The notes under the pieces are model-generated. The model made no database searches. It worked only from the letters and a program-made list of their open reading frames with translations, and was not told where the DNA came from. Position numbers and translations under genes: made by a program. A stretch of 64,000 bases of DNA from Parabacteroides massiliensis. Lineage in GTDB: Bacteria; Bacteroidota; Bacteroidia; Bacteroidales; Tannerellaceae. The DNA lies in assembly GCF_900155425.1 (NCBI RefSeq), contig NZ_LT700191.1, forward strand, positions 1,573,198 to 1,637,197, given 5' to 3'. Below are positions 27,624 to 37,228 of the stretch, one piece after another (positions within the stretch are counted from its first letter, which is position 1; the number at the start of each line of letters is the position of its first letter).

Positions 27624-30164
27624 TTATTGTGTGATTAGATAAGTTCCATCTTTTTGCGTGTCGAATGTCGCTTGGAAATATTCTTTACCGTTTGACCGGA
27701 CCGGAATGGATGTAGCTATGGCTTTACCGTCCGATTTAACTGTGAAAGCTTGCCCGGCACGAAGCGTGCAGCTTTTTCCTGACAGCGAACGGATATTGGC
27801 CTCCGTCAATTTTCCTTCTTTCCAATTCATGGCGATTTCGAAGTTTCCCCGGGCTTTCAAGCCGGAAACAGCACCCTCTACCCATACGTCGGGCAAAGCA
27901 GGCAACAGATGAATGTATCCGGCATGGCTTTGCAATAACATTTCAACGACACCTGCCGTATAGCCGAAATTGCCGTCGATCTGGAAAGGTGGGTGTGCAC
28001 ACAGTAAGTTCCGGAAGAGCCCTCCTCCTTTATGAGCACTGTTTCCGAATCCGACAGGATTGAACAAGTTGGCGATGATCTTGTAAGCATGATTACCGTC
28101 CAACAGACGCGCCCAACAGTTGATTTTCCAGCCCATCGACCATCCGGAAGCCAGGTCGCCCCGCAGTTCGAGCGTTTTGCGGACTGCATTGAACAACTCC
28201 GGCGTTTTGTCCGGTGTGATCTGATCGCTCGGATGGAAACCGTACAGGTGGGAGAAATGGCGATGTTGAGGTTCCCGTTCCTTGAAGTCATACATCCATT
28301 CCTGCAACTGCCCGCGTTCTCCGATTTGATAGGGTAGCAAACGTGCTAATTTATCTTTCAATTCATTGCGTAATGGTTCGTCCAGATTGAACATTTCCGA
28401 AGCTTCGATCGTGCGGGTAAAAGTTTCACGGATGATTGCCATGTCCATCGTCGGTCCCATGCTCATAGCGGCCGTTTGCCCGTCGTCTGTAACGAAACTA
28501 TTTTCCGGAGAGACACCGACAGGAGTCACCAAATGCCCGTTTCCGTCTTCTATCAGCCAGTCGGCAAAGAACTCGGCGGCTCCTTTCATCAGGGGATAGG
28601 CTTCATTTTTGAGGAATGCTTCGTCTTGTGTGAATTGGTAGTGCTCCCATAAATGGCTGCATAGCCAGCCCTGCACCATCGGCCAGAAAGAGGCTGTCGG
28701 CACATTGTCGTTCGGCAGGGATTCCCGCCAGATAGAAGTGTTATGATGGGCCACCCAACCCCGGCGGTTGTACATGTTACGGGCTGTTTCAGCTCCGGAT
28801 ACTGCCAGTTCCCCGATCATCCGGAACAGAGGTTGCTGGCATTCCGACAGGTTTGTCAGCTCGGCAGGCCAGTAGTTCATCTCCGTGTTGATGTTGATCG
28901 TGTAACCGCAATTCCAGGCCGGGATCGTATCTTTGTTCCACATCCCTTGCAGGTTCAGTGGTTGTCCGCCGGGGCGCGACCCGCTGATCATCAGGTAGCG
29001 GCCGAATTGGAACAGGAGGGCTGCCAGGTCAGGATCGGCTGTCTGGGCGAATTGTTCGAGCCGTTTGTCGGTCGGCATCGCTTTTTGTTCGGGGGAGGAA
29101 AACAGTTTGAAATCGACGCGGTCAAACAGGGAATGGTAGTCCTCTGTATGGCGTTGTTTCAGTGTCTGATAGTCATAAGACAGAGCTTTATCCAAGATAC
29201 CGGCGGCTTTGGCCGAAGGATCGATACCTTCCCGGCTCGGACTCTTGTCGAAACCATTGAAGCTGGTTGCCATACTGAGTACGAAATAGACTTCATCCGT
29301 GTCGTATACATGGATACCGGAGTCAGTGATCTCACATTTTCCGTCTTTAGGAAGAACCGGTTTCAACTGGGCTTCGAAGAACATTCCTTTCCCGTCGATC
29401 TCGTCGCCGTAAAGTATCCGCTTGTCAAACTTGCGTTTGCCGTTTGCATCGTAGAGTTCGGGATGTTTGTACTGGTCGCCCCATTGTTCGATTTGCTTGA
29501 ATGTACGCCGTTCCACATAACCGGGAGCCTGTCCGTGAAGGATCAGACGGTCTTCTGTCCCTTTTTGCAAGGCTGTGGGGTGTGGAGAAGTGAAATCGAG
29601 TGAGATGTCGATACCGTCCGGAGTGTTGCTTTTCAGCCGTACGACGATCACGTCATCCGGATGGGAGGCAAACACTTCCCGCTCGTAATACGTTCCGTCC
29701 TGTTGGTAGATGGTTGTGGCGATGGCATCCGAGATATTCAGTGTACGTTTATATTGCTCGGCCTCTCCTTGTTTGTTGTTTTGGATATGCAAGTCCCCGA
29801 ATGGCTGGTAATACTGGTGCAGGCGTCCGAGCCAGTTCTTACAGACCAGGTCGGAAACTTCCGTATATTTTCCGGCTTTCATCAGCCCGACTGCTTTGTC
29901 GAACATTTCCGGCGTGATTTTTACGTCTTTGAAAACGACCGACGGTTCCCCGCTGTATAATGTGTTTTCGTTCAGTTGGAGTTGCTCTTTGGCGATTCCT
30001 CCGAAAACCATCGCTCCACTTCGCCCGTTACCGACGGGTAGGGCCTCGTCCCAGTTCCGGGCCGGTTCGTCGTACCATAAGGCAAGCGGTTCTTTTTGCG
30101 ATGTTTTCGCACACGCAACCAGCAACAATAGTGAAATCAGATAAGTGATAATGCGCATATACAT
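27624..30164 (-). CDS. Glycoside hydrolase family 95, probable alpha-L-fucosidase
   Basis: About 846 residues from ATG 30164 (an ATG two codons later is also possible; an upstream TTG at 30185 is less likely). The signal ends in a lipobox (LLLLVAC). GH95 marks are WYDEPARNWDEALPVGNGRSGAMVFGG, QLNENTLYSGEPS, NTEMNYWPAELTNLSE with the Asn residues that position the attacking water, GVSPENSF with the likely acid Glu, and HPPFQIDGNFGYTAGVVEML with the base Asp region. GH95 removes alpha-1,2-linked fucose (some members act on galactose) by inversion. The gene starts about 20 nt after a strong terminator hairpin, so it needs read-through or its own promoter. Confidence 0.92.
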   Translation of the reverse strand: MYMRIITYLISLLLLVACAKTSQKEPLALWYDEPARNWDEALPVGNGRSGAMVFGGIAKEQLQLNENTLYSGEPSVVFKDVKITPEMFDKAVGLMKAGKYTEVSDLVCKNWLGRLHQYYQPFGDLHIQNNKQGEAEQYKRTLNISDAIATTIYQQDGTYYEREVFASHPDDVIVVRLKSNTPDGIDISLDFTSPHPTALQKGTEDRLILHGQAPGYVERRTFKQIEQWGDQYKHPELYDANGKRKFDKRILYGDEIDGKGMFFEAQLKPVLPKDGKCEITDSGIHVYDTDEVYFVLSMATSFNGFDKSPSREGIDPSAKAAGILDKALSYDYQTLKQRHTEDYHSLFDRVDFKLFSSPEQKAMPTDKRLEQFAQTADPDLAALLFQFGRYLMISGSRPGGQPLNLQGMWNKDTIPAWNCGYTININTEMNYWPAELTNLSECQQPLFRMIGELAVSGAETARNMYNRRGWVAHHNTSIWRESLPNDNVPTASFWPMVQGWLCSHLWEHYQFTQDEAFLKNEAYPLMKGAAEFFADWLIEDGNGHLVTPVGVSPENSFVTDDGQTAAMSMGPTMDMAIIRETFTRTIEASEMFNLDEPLRNELKDKLARLLPYQIGERGQLQEWMYDFKEREPQHRHFSHLYGFHPSDQITPDKTPELFNAVRKTLELRGDLASGWSMGWKINCWARLLDGNHAYKIIANLFNPVGFGNSAHKGGGLFRNLLCAHPPFQIDGNFGYTAGVVEMLLQSHAGYIHLLPALPDVWVEGAVSGLKARGNFEIAMNWKEGKLTEANIRSLSGKSCTLRAGQAFTVKSDGKAIATSIPVRSNGKEYFQATFDTQKDGTYLITQ

Positions 30165-30183
30165 GGTATTTTTAGGATTATAC

Positions 30184-30229
30184 AAAAAAAGTGTCCGGAT
30201 GCAAAGATATGCAATTCATCCGGACACTT
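30184..30229 (-). terminator. Strong terminator between susD and the GH95 gene (PUL 2)
   Basis: On the minus strand a 13-bp stem (GTGTCCGGATG core, 30189-30229) with a 15-nt loop is followed by a run of seven T (30184-30190). It lies 18 nt after the SusD stop codon and only about 20 nt before the GH95 start, so the enzyme genes are downstream of an attenuator-like site. Confidence 0.8.
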
Positions 30230-30246
30230 AACCGATTTAGAATGAA

Positions 30247-31956
30247 TTAATATCCCGGATTCTGTTCGAGCGTAGCATATACATTTCGTTCGATCTCAGA
30301 GTAGGGAATAGGCCATAGATTATGATAATCCTCGATTGTCAAGCCTGTTTTAGGGTTATACTTGCGGTTTCTCTCTGCCAGTTTACCCATACGGCACAGT
30401 GTAAGCATTCGCAATTCTTCACCGTATAGTTCGCGCATACGTTCATCAAGCAGGAAGTCTATGTCCACATCGGACGGTTGAATCGGATTGGCATTCGCCC
30501 TTGCCCGGATCGTATTGATATCTGCCGCAGCATTAGCCAAATCCCCTTTTCTTATATAGGCTTCAGCTCGGAGAAGGTAGGTTTCTGCCAAACGGAACAT
30601 ATATTCGTCTTTGTAGTTGCTGTTGGCACTATTGATCAGAAGATGTTCCCCAAATGGAGTCATCAAAGGATTACCGGTTGCATCTACCTGATATAATTCT
30701 TCAGGAAAATTTCCGACCCGGGAGAATTTGGTTATTAACGGGAACCATTGCCGTATAGAATCGACTTGTTTATAGTAGCCGTCTTTTACCATCCATTGCC
30801 CAAAAGCGGGAGATGCCGGATTATCGATTTGTAGATCTCTTATTATATTGAACTTCGAGTTTCGAATGTCCTGATCCGAACCTTTGGACCACAAAGTATT
30901 GAAGAAATAGCTCGTCGGTTGTATCCAGCCAACTCCACGTCCGCCTTTCGCATCTGTTACTCCCATAAAAGCTGTTGTTTTCACATCGGCTCCGGCCTCG
31001 TTTTTAGCCGTAATCTGTATGTTCTGGTAGTAAGGAATGATAGCCCAAGGCATGTTATAGGCTGTTTTTGAGCCTGCGTTCAGGTAATCATATTGTAAAA
31101 CCCATAAACTTTCCTTATTTCCGCTGCTACGGTTCTGATTGTTCAATCGGAACAGATCCCAGTATACGTCTCCTTCCTCATTAGCCCTCGAACCGAAGCG
31201 GTTTGTCATCAGAGCCATTGCCGGGTGGTTTATGACGGCTGTTGCCGTTTGAATCGCTTCGTCATTTCTATTAAGGCAAATGTAAATTTCGGAAAGCAAG
31301 TGTTGGGCTACTTGTTTGCTGATTTTTCCGTCTTTTACAGCATCAATATCCGGTAATAATGTGACGGCTTCTTCCAGGTCTTTTCTGATTTGTTCATACA
31401 CTTCTTCTCTGGAAGCTCTGACATAATCCCGGCGAGGAGCTGGAACTTCTTCAAGAATCAGAGGAACTCCTCCAAACAGATTCGCAAGCATTCGATATGA
31501 GAATCCTCTGAAGAATAGCGCTTCGCCACGGATAACTTTAGCCTCCTCTTCAGGGACTGAGCCGGCGTTCGGAAGGCGGCTCAGTATTACATTCGCATTC
31601 GAAATGACGATATAGACTTGTTTCCATACATTCGCCGGAACGTTGAATGTCGGAACCATTACATTTTTATAATCATTCAATTTGGCTGCCTTGTAATAGT
31701 CTGTGGCATTGAATGCGAAATCTGTTGCATAGTGGAATGCAAAACGTGTATCGGGATCTAATTCCCATTGTTGGTATCTTATCCGGTTATACAGATAATT
31801 CAAGGAAGACTGGAAATGAGCGCTTGTTTCCATCGAGTTTTCCGGAGAGTAAAAATCTTTCGGTTCCTCTTTCAGAAAATCGTTTTCGTTACAAGATGAT
31901 AAGGTGGCCAATGCTGCTAAAACCGCAATGCCGTATTTAATTGATTTCATGTTCAT
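30247..31956 (-). CDS. SusD/RagB-family glycan-binding outer-membrane lipoprotein
   Basis: 569 residues with a lipoprotein signal (VLAALATLSSC, Cys at about residue 22). SusD features are the N-terminal LKEEPKDFYSPENSMETSAHFQSSLNYLYNRI, the TPR-like GEALFFRGFSYRMLANLFGGVPLILEEVP, and C-terminal YMFRLAETYLLRAEAYIRKGD and ERMRELYGEELRMLTLCRMGKL. It lies 6 nt behind susC and should form its surface lid. A strong terminator follows. Confidence 0.95.
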   Translation of the reverse strand: MNMKSIKYGIAVLAALATLSSCNENDFLKEEPKDFYSPENSMETSAHFQSSLNYLYNRIRYQQWELDPDTRFAFHYATDFAFNATDYYKAAKLNDYKNVMVPTFNVPANVWKQVYIVISNANVILSRLPNAGSVPEEEAKVIRGEALFFRGFSYRMLANLFGGVPLILEEVPAPRRDYVRASREEVYEQIRKDLEEAVTLLPDIDAVKDGKISKQVAQHLLSEIYICLNRNDEAIQTATAVINHPAMALMTNRFGSRANEEGDVYWDLFRLNNQNRSSGNKESLWVLQYDYLNAGSKTAYNMPWAIIPYYQNIQITAKNEAGADVKTTAFMGVTDAKGGRGVGWIQPTSYFFNTLWSKGSDQDIRNSKFNIIRDLQIDNPASPAFGQWMVKDGYYKQVDSIRQWFPLITKFSRVGNFPEELYQVDATGNPLMTPFGEHLLINSANSNYKDEYMFRLAETYLLRAEAYIRKGDLANAAADINTIRARANANPIQPSDVDIDFLLDERMRELYGEELRMLTLCRMGKLAERNRKYNPKTGLTIEDYHNLWPIPYSEIERNVYATLEQNPGY

Positions 31957-31962
31957 TCGTTA

Positions 31963-34900
31963 TTAAAATTCAAGATTAAGACCTACGGAATAACTTCTCA
32001 TGACCGGATATTGATTGGAAACCAAGCCTGTACCGGTTTCCGGATCCCAACCGTCCCAATCAGTAAAGGTAAGCAGGTTCTTTCCTGTTACATACAGTTT
32101 GAGCCGGTTTACTTTGAACTTGTTCAGGAATGCAGACGGCACGTTGTAAGAAATTGTTACATCCTGCAGACGGACGAAGCTGCGTTGTACATACGGAGAA
32201 AATCCGGAACCTCCCAATGCTTGCGTGTAATAGCCTAACTGGCGATAGCGGGCATTCGGGTTTTCCGGTGTCCAGTAATCAAAGTTAAACAGATTATTTT
32301 GATAGATGTTATCCGGGTTAGGCAAGCTGCTGCCCGGCTGTCCGTAATAATAGTTCTTGCCGCCTTGGATCGAGTTAATCAAGAACTTTAACTCCCAATT
32401 TTTATAACGGAATGAGTTTTGGATACTGAAACGGTATGCCGGATCTGTATATCCAAGGATTATGCGGTCTTGATCTGCTGTATATTTTCCATCATTATTC
32501 ACATCCTGTACCTTATACGTACCGTATTCGAAACCATCAGGGATCAAACCGGCTTGTTTATCTGCAATTTGCCACATTCCGATGATGTTGTAATCATAAC
32601 AAACTCCGTAAGGATGATTGATAAAGATCTTATTGGTTACCAGGTCGTCTTCTTTTCCGTCTCCATCGGCGTCGATGCCTAAAATGCTGACAACCTTATT
32701 TCGGTTGCGGGAAAAATTGAAAGTAATATCCCAGCTAAAATCTTTTGTCTCGATAGGCACACCTGTTACGGACATTTCAAAACCACGATTCCTCATTTTA
32801 CCGATGTTCGATGATATTTTGTCTAATCCATTGATTCTCGGTATGTCGATGTCATACAACAGATTATTTGTCTGCGATAGGTAATATTCTATATTACCGA
32901 AGATACGTCCGTTTAAGGCACCGAAATCAAAACCGATGTTGAATGTGTTGGTCGTCTCCCATTGCAGATCTGCATTGGCAAGAGATTTGATCCATTGCAT
33001 TTGTTCTGCGCTGGAACCATCTCCAAACAGATATCCGGTTTGAGCTCCCATCTGTGCTAATGTCTGATAGCGACCGACCGTACGGTTACCGTTTTGTCCG
33101 TAAGACAAACGCAACTTCAAATTCTCCATCCAGTTGATGTTGTTTTTAAAGAAATCTTCTTCGCTGATGCGCCAAGCCAAAGCGGCAGAAGGAAAAACTC
33201 CGAACTTATGGTTTTTACCGAACCCAGAGAATCCGTCGCGGCGAACGGTTCCTGTCAGGATATACTTGTCATTATACGTATAAATGGCACGCAGCATGGT
33301 ATACAAACTCGATTCCTCCCAAGCTCCGGATGTCGCTGTCTGTAAGTCGGCTTGTCCTGCATCCAGTTTGTTGAAGCCTAAAATGTCATTGGAGAAGTTG
33401 GTTGCCCCTGCTTTTGTCATTTCGTACTGTCTCTTTTCGATACCGTAAACGAAAGTGGCATTAATAGCGTGTTTCCCGAATGTATTTTTGTAAGACAATA
33501 TATTGTCGACCGTATAGTTGTATTGGCTGTTGTTTTCCTTTGAACCGGAACCCGTGAAGTTCGCTCCCCATTTGTTGAAATTGTAGATTTTGTTTTCAAT
33601 CAGGTTTTGCGAGAAATTCATACGATAGTTCAAGCCTTTCAGGAATGGAAAATCGATATCGGCGTAGAAGTTCCCGAACAGATTATAGCGCTTGTTCACA
33701 TCGTCTTGCTGGATAGTCAGCATTGGATTCAATGTGTTTTTGTAAGGTTCCCGGATATAATCACCGTTCTCGTCTGTTACGGCAACAATGGGAGGTAAGC
33801 CTGTCACGGTTCCCAGATCAGGAGACTGGCCGGAGTAGTCGCTGATCGTAAAGAAGGATTGCACGCCGACTTTCAGGAAGTCTGTGATTTTCGTGTCCAA
33901 ATTGACACGTACGTTATAACGTTTGTATGTATCGTTGATGATCAGGTTCTTCTGATCCGTATAACCCATAGAGAAGAAATAGCTGCTCAACTCGCTTTTG
34001 CCTCTGACGCTCAGATTGTGATTTTGTATGTAAGGAGTTTTGTTTGTCAACATTCCCCACCAATCAGTATCGGTTCCGTTTTCATATCCGTTCAAAGCAT
34101 TCCGATCCATCAAGTGGGATGTCGGATCCCAATTCGGATTCATTTGCAGCATGTCATCCCCTGTGCGGCTTTCTTCCAGATAACGATCTGCTATTTTGCG
34201 AAGAAATCCGTCACGGCCTTCCGGATACATATCTTTGTTGGTCGGTTCCTGATAAGAGAATGAACCGCTGTATTCAATTACCGGTTTACTCATCACTTTA
34301 CCTGTTTTAGAGGTGATCAAAATAACACCGTTGCTGGCTTCCGAGCCATAGATAGCAGCTGCACTTGCATCTTTCAGGATATCGATCGATTCTACGTCGT
34401 TCATATTGATATCGACCATGTTGCCACGGAAAATGATACCGTCCAATACGATCAACGGACTGTTACCGCCACTGATAGACGTACGGCCGCGAATCGACAT
34501 TTCCGGATCTTTACCTGCTTCGGATACGGCTCCTACATTCAGTCCGGGGACCGTTCCCTGCAAGGCTGATCCTAAACTGACATTCGGAGATTCCTGCAAA
34601 GTCTCCAGATCGGCACGGACAACAGCTCCTGCCAGGTCGCTCTTCTTGGCCGTACCGTAACCGACAACGACTACTTCATCCAGTTTTTGCGCATCTTCCG
34701 ACAGCTGTACGTTGATGCTTTTCTGGTTGCCGACTGTAACCTCTTTGGTCATGTAGCCGATATAGGAAAACTGGATAATCGCTCCTTGAGGAACCGAGAG
34801 GGTATAGTTTCCGTCCATATCCGTGATGATTCCATTGGTTGTGCCTTTTTCTACTACGTTTGCACCGGCAATCGGGCCTAAATTATCACTTACCGTACCG

Positions 34901-35271
34901 GAAATCGTCACTTGCTTTTGCTGCTGTTGAATTGCTTGTGCAGAGATGATGATGTGATTGTTCCGGATTACGAATGTACATCCGCTCCCTTTCAGGATCA
35001 AGGCGAGTGTTTCATTCAACGACTTATTGTTGACAGAGGCGTTTATCTGTTTATTCAGATTAATGACCGACTCGTCATAGTCGACCGACATACCTGTTTG
35101 TTTCTCTATTTCGGAGAAAGCTTCCTTGATTGTGATGTTGTTGGAAGGCAGCGTGATTGACGACTGGCTACTGGCAACTGTCTGTTGTGTGAAAAAGAAA
35201 AGAAAAAACATTAATGAAACGCGGAATAAACTAATTAGCTTATTCTGTTGTGTTTTCAGGTTTAATTCCAT
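31963..35271 (-). CDS. SusC/RagA-family TonB-dependent outer-membrane transporter with STN domain
   Basis: 1102 residues. A signal sequence (VSLMFFLFFFTQQTVASSQ) leads to an STN domain (about 37-110, ITIKEAFSEIEKQTGMSVDYD), a carboxypeptidase-D-like domain (about 122-205, TISGTVSDNLGPIAGANVVEKGT), the SusC motif DEVVVVGYGTAKKSDLAGAV, a plug (IRGRTSISGGNSPLIVLDG) and a barrel ending SVGLNLEF. It imports the PUL 2 glycan with TonB energy. The STN domain links it to the FecR/sigma pair encoded just upstream. Confidence 0.95.
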   Translation of the reverse strand: MELNLKTQQNKLISLFRVSLMFFLFFFTQQTVASSQSSITLPSNNITIKEAFSEIEKQTGMSVDYDESVINLNKQINASVNNKSLNETLALILKGSGCTFVIRNNHIIISAQAIQQQQKQVTISGTVSDNLGPIAGANVVEKGTTNGIITDMDGNYTLSVPQGAIIQFSYIGYMTKEVTVGNQKSINVQLSEDAQKLDEVVVVGYGTAKKSDLAGAVVRADLETLQESPNVSLGSALQGTVPGLNVGAVSEAGKDPEMSIRGRTSISGGNSPLIVLDGIIFRGNMVDINMNDVESIDILKDASAAAIYGSEASNGVILITSKTGKVMSKPVIEYSGSFSYQEPTNKDMYPEGRDGFLRKIADRYLEESRTGDDMLQMNPNWDPTSHLMDRNALNGYENGTDTDWWGMLTNKTPYIQNHNLSVRGKSELSSYFFSMGYTDQKNLIINDTYKRYNVRVNLDTKITDFLKVGVQSFFTISDYSGQSPDLGTVTGLPPIVAVTDENGDYIREPYKNTLNPMLTIQQDDVNKRYNLFGNFYADIDFPFLKGLNYRMNFSQNLIENKIYNFNKWGANFTGSGSKENNSQYNYTVDNILSYKNTFGKHAINATFVYGIEKRQYEMTKAGATNFSNDILGFNKLDAGQADLQTATSGAWEESSLYTMLRAIYTYNDKYILTGTVRRDGFSGFGKNHKFGVFPSAALAWRISEEDFFKNNINWMENLKLRLSYGQNGNRTVGRYQTLAQMGAQTGYLFGDGSSAEQMQWIKSLANADLQWETTNTFNIGFDFGALNGRIFGNIEYYLSQTNNLLYDIDIPRINGLDKISSNIGKMRNRGFEMSVTGVPIETKDFSWDITFNFSRNRNKVVSILGIDADGDGKEDDLVTNKIFINHPYGVCYDYNIIGMWQIADKQAGLIPDGFEYGTYKVQDVNNDGKYTADQDRIILGYTDPAYRFSIQNSFRYKNWELKFLINSIQGGKNYYYGQPGSSLPNPDNIYQNNLFNFDYWTPENPNARYRQLGYYTQALGGSGFSPYVQRSFVRLQDVTISYNVPSAFLNKFKVNRLKLYVTGKNLLTFTDWDGWDPETGTGLVSNQYPVMRSYSVGLNLEF

Positions 35272-35406
35272 ATTTTTGTAAAATTAGATATGTAAGTAAA
35301 TACTATGCATGATTTTTTATCCTGCCGGATACTTAGAAATGAATAGTGTTGCTCGATTTCAAGCCGGGAAGATCTGATTGGCGTCATCTTCCCGGTTCTT
35401 TTTTTC
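35271..35406 (+). ncRNA. Candidate cis-antisense small RNA in the susC leader (PUL 2)
   Basis: On the + strand a perfect -7 box TATTTTTG (35271-35278) begins opposite the A of the susC start codon, exactly as in PUL 1. GTTG at 35247-35250 gives a weak -33 match with a 20-bp spacer. The RNA would start near 35285 and end at a 10-bp perfect hairpin (CCGGGAAGAT / ATCTTCCCGG, 35364-35395) followed by TTCTTTTTTTC, about 120 nt in all. It contains TAGTGTTGC (35344-35352), also present in the PUL 1 candidate. A DonS-like antisense regulator is inferred; no expression data are available. Confidence 0.45.
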
Positions 35407-35427
35407 ATATTAGTATCTCCTCTTTGT

Positions 35428-36420
35428 TTAGCTTATATACACTTTGTTGTCTTTTATTTTGTAGTTCAATCCTTTTATCATTTCTTTCATGACCTCCATA
35501 ACCTGTTCCAGACCCTCGTCAGGATTGAATTTCATAGTAAAACTTCTGCCGGCGAAACGTTCCGTCTCATAATTGATCGTTACGTCGAATTTACGTTCGA
35601 TAGTCTTTACGATCTGGTCGAACGAGGCTGTCTGGAATATCAGATACCCGTCGGTCCATTGCATCACACGTCCTGCGTCGACGGTGTTGAGTGCCAGTGT
35701 TTCCAAGCGGTGATTATAGATGATTTGCTCGTTTGGCAATAAAATCAGGCTCGTGTCTTTTTTCAAACAGGGATCGACTTGGATTTTTCCTTCTTCCAAC
35801 GTGGCGATCGTAACATCCTGGTTTGAATAAGCGTTCAGATTGAATACAGTGCCGAGTGCTTTGACTGTCATGTGGGAGGTTTTGACCAAAAATGGTTTTG
35901 TCGGATCTTTGGCAACTTGGAAACGAGCTTCCCCGTTGAGGAACAGGAGACGTTTTTTTCCTCTGAACTGTTTGTCATAGACCAATAAGGAACCGGAGTT
36001 TAACCAAACTTTCGTTCCATCGGGCAGTTCTATCTGTTTCCGTTCTCCATTTGCGACGAAACATTCTTTCAACTGGGCCTCTTCCACGATCGGATTTACT
36101 TTTGTCAGATAATAGTAGGTTCCGAAAGCTCCTAACAACGGCAAAAGTAAGATGGCGGCAATTCTCCTGATATACAAAACGATGGATTTGTGAAGCGTCC
36201 GGTTAGAGGTCTCGATCTGCTTATGCAGCCGGGATAATTCCCGGAAAGTGGATTCGTCCGCCACGGCTGATTCATTTTCCCATAAAGTACTCATTGCCTT
36301 TTCCTTCTCTTCCAGAAAGTTTCGGTCGAGCAGCCAAGCATGGAACTTCTTCTGAATTTCCGGAGACAGGTCGTTCCCGAAAAATTTCTCTATTAATATA
36401 TGTATATTGTTTTTGCCCAT
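35428..36420 (-). CDS. FecR-family anti-sigma factor
   Basis: 330 residues. The order is an N-terminal cytoplasmic anti-sigma part (IHILIEKFFGNDLSPEIQKKFHAWL), one membrane span (about 82-105, IRRIAAILLLPLLGAFGTYYYL), a periplasmic FecR domain (GERKQIELPDGTKVWLNSGSLL, NGEARFQVAKDPTKPFLVKT, ALGTVFNLNAY) and a C-terminal DUF4974-like domain (IVKTIERKFDVTINYETERF). It should hold the ECF sigma factor encoded 66 nt upstream until the SusC STN domain signals. Confidence 0.92.
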   Translation of the reverse strand: MGKNNIHILIEKFFGNDLSPEIQKKFHAWLLDRNFLEEKEKAMSTLWENESAVADESTFRELSRLHKQIETSNRTLHKSIVLYIRRIAAILLLPLLGAFGTYYYLTKVNPIVEEAQLKECFVANGERKQIELPDGTKVWLNSGSLLVYDKQFRGKKRLLFLNGEARFQVAKDPTKPFLVKTSHMTVKALGTVFNLNAYSNQDVTIATLEEGKIQVDPCLKKDTSLILLPNEQIIYNHRLETLALNTVDAGRVMQWTDGYLIFQTASFDQIVKTIERKFDVTINYETERFAGRSFTMKFNPDEGLEQVMEVMKEMIKGLNYKIKDNKVYIS

Positions 36421-36486
36421 TTTTCGTCTTTATATGATAGCTGACGGATAAGTGGGAAAGCACACACAGTCGGAAATGTATTTTTT

Positions 36487-37041
36487 TTACAAAAAAAACA
36501 GCAAAAGAGAATACACGATTTTCCGAAGTTCGGCAAGGGCTTGTGTCATGTGGTTTTCTACCGTCCGTTTGCTGATGTTCAGCCGTTGGGCAATTTCTTC
36601 GTTGCTCAATCCGTCTTTCCGACTCATAATGAAGATGTTCCGGTGTTGAGCCGGCATTTTCTCCACAGCGATGTCAATGAGCAGCGATAGTTCTTTGGCG
36701 TAGAGTTCTTCCTCTATCAGATCACCGTAGGCCGGCTTGTTTTGTTCTTTTTGCTGGTAGTTTTCTTCGATCAGGCTGTGTTCGTAATAATCATAGATCA
36801 TGTTACGGGCCATACGGAAGAGATAGGCTTTAAAAGAATCTACTTTCGAAATCGTTTCCCGATTTGTCCAGATTTTGTAAAAGATATCCTGAGTCATGTC
36901 GCTCGCTTCATCCTGGTTTTTTATGAAGCCGGTCAAGAAGTGCTTCAGTCTTGGGCTGTATTGAATATAAAGCATGTCGAAAGCTTTATGATCCCCATTC
37001 CCAAGTTTCTTCAGGTATTTTGCCTCAAGATTGATATCCAT
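36487..37041 (-). CDS. ECF RNA polymerase sigma factor (PUL type)
   Basis: 184 residues from ATG 37041 (MDINLEAKYLKKLGNGD); the frame extends upstream through A+T-rich sequence that is unlike the family. Region 2 contains AFDMLYIQYSPRLKHFLTGF and EASDMTQDIFYKIWTNRE. Region 4 contains MPAQHRNIFIMSRKDGLSNEEIAQRLNISKRTVENHMTQAL. It should drive PUL 2 under FecR control. Upstream lies the 21-bp repeat array and a divergent response-regulator gene. Confidence 0.92.
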   Translation of the reverse strand: MDINLEAKYLKKLGNGDHKAFDMLYIQYSPRLKHFLTGFIKNQDEASDMTQDIFYKIWTNRETISKVDSFKAYLFRMARNMIYDYYEHSLIEENYQQKEQNKPAYGDLIEEELYAKELSLLIDIAVEKMPAQHRNIFIMSRKDGLSNEEIAQRLNISKRTVENHMTQALAELRKIVYSLLLFFL

Positions 37042-37228
37042 TTTGTTTATAAATTGAATTCTTTTCTCTTTATTTAAGTATGAAAAACGAAAGATATGAA
37101 AAATAATCTGAAGAGACAACTATTTTTTGAAAGAAATATTGAACTGAACCACGGCTTTTGACATATGCGAGGAGAAGAGCAACGAGATAAAATCAAAGGA
37201 ACTGCCGAATTTACCAGAGAATTATCGC

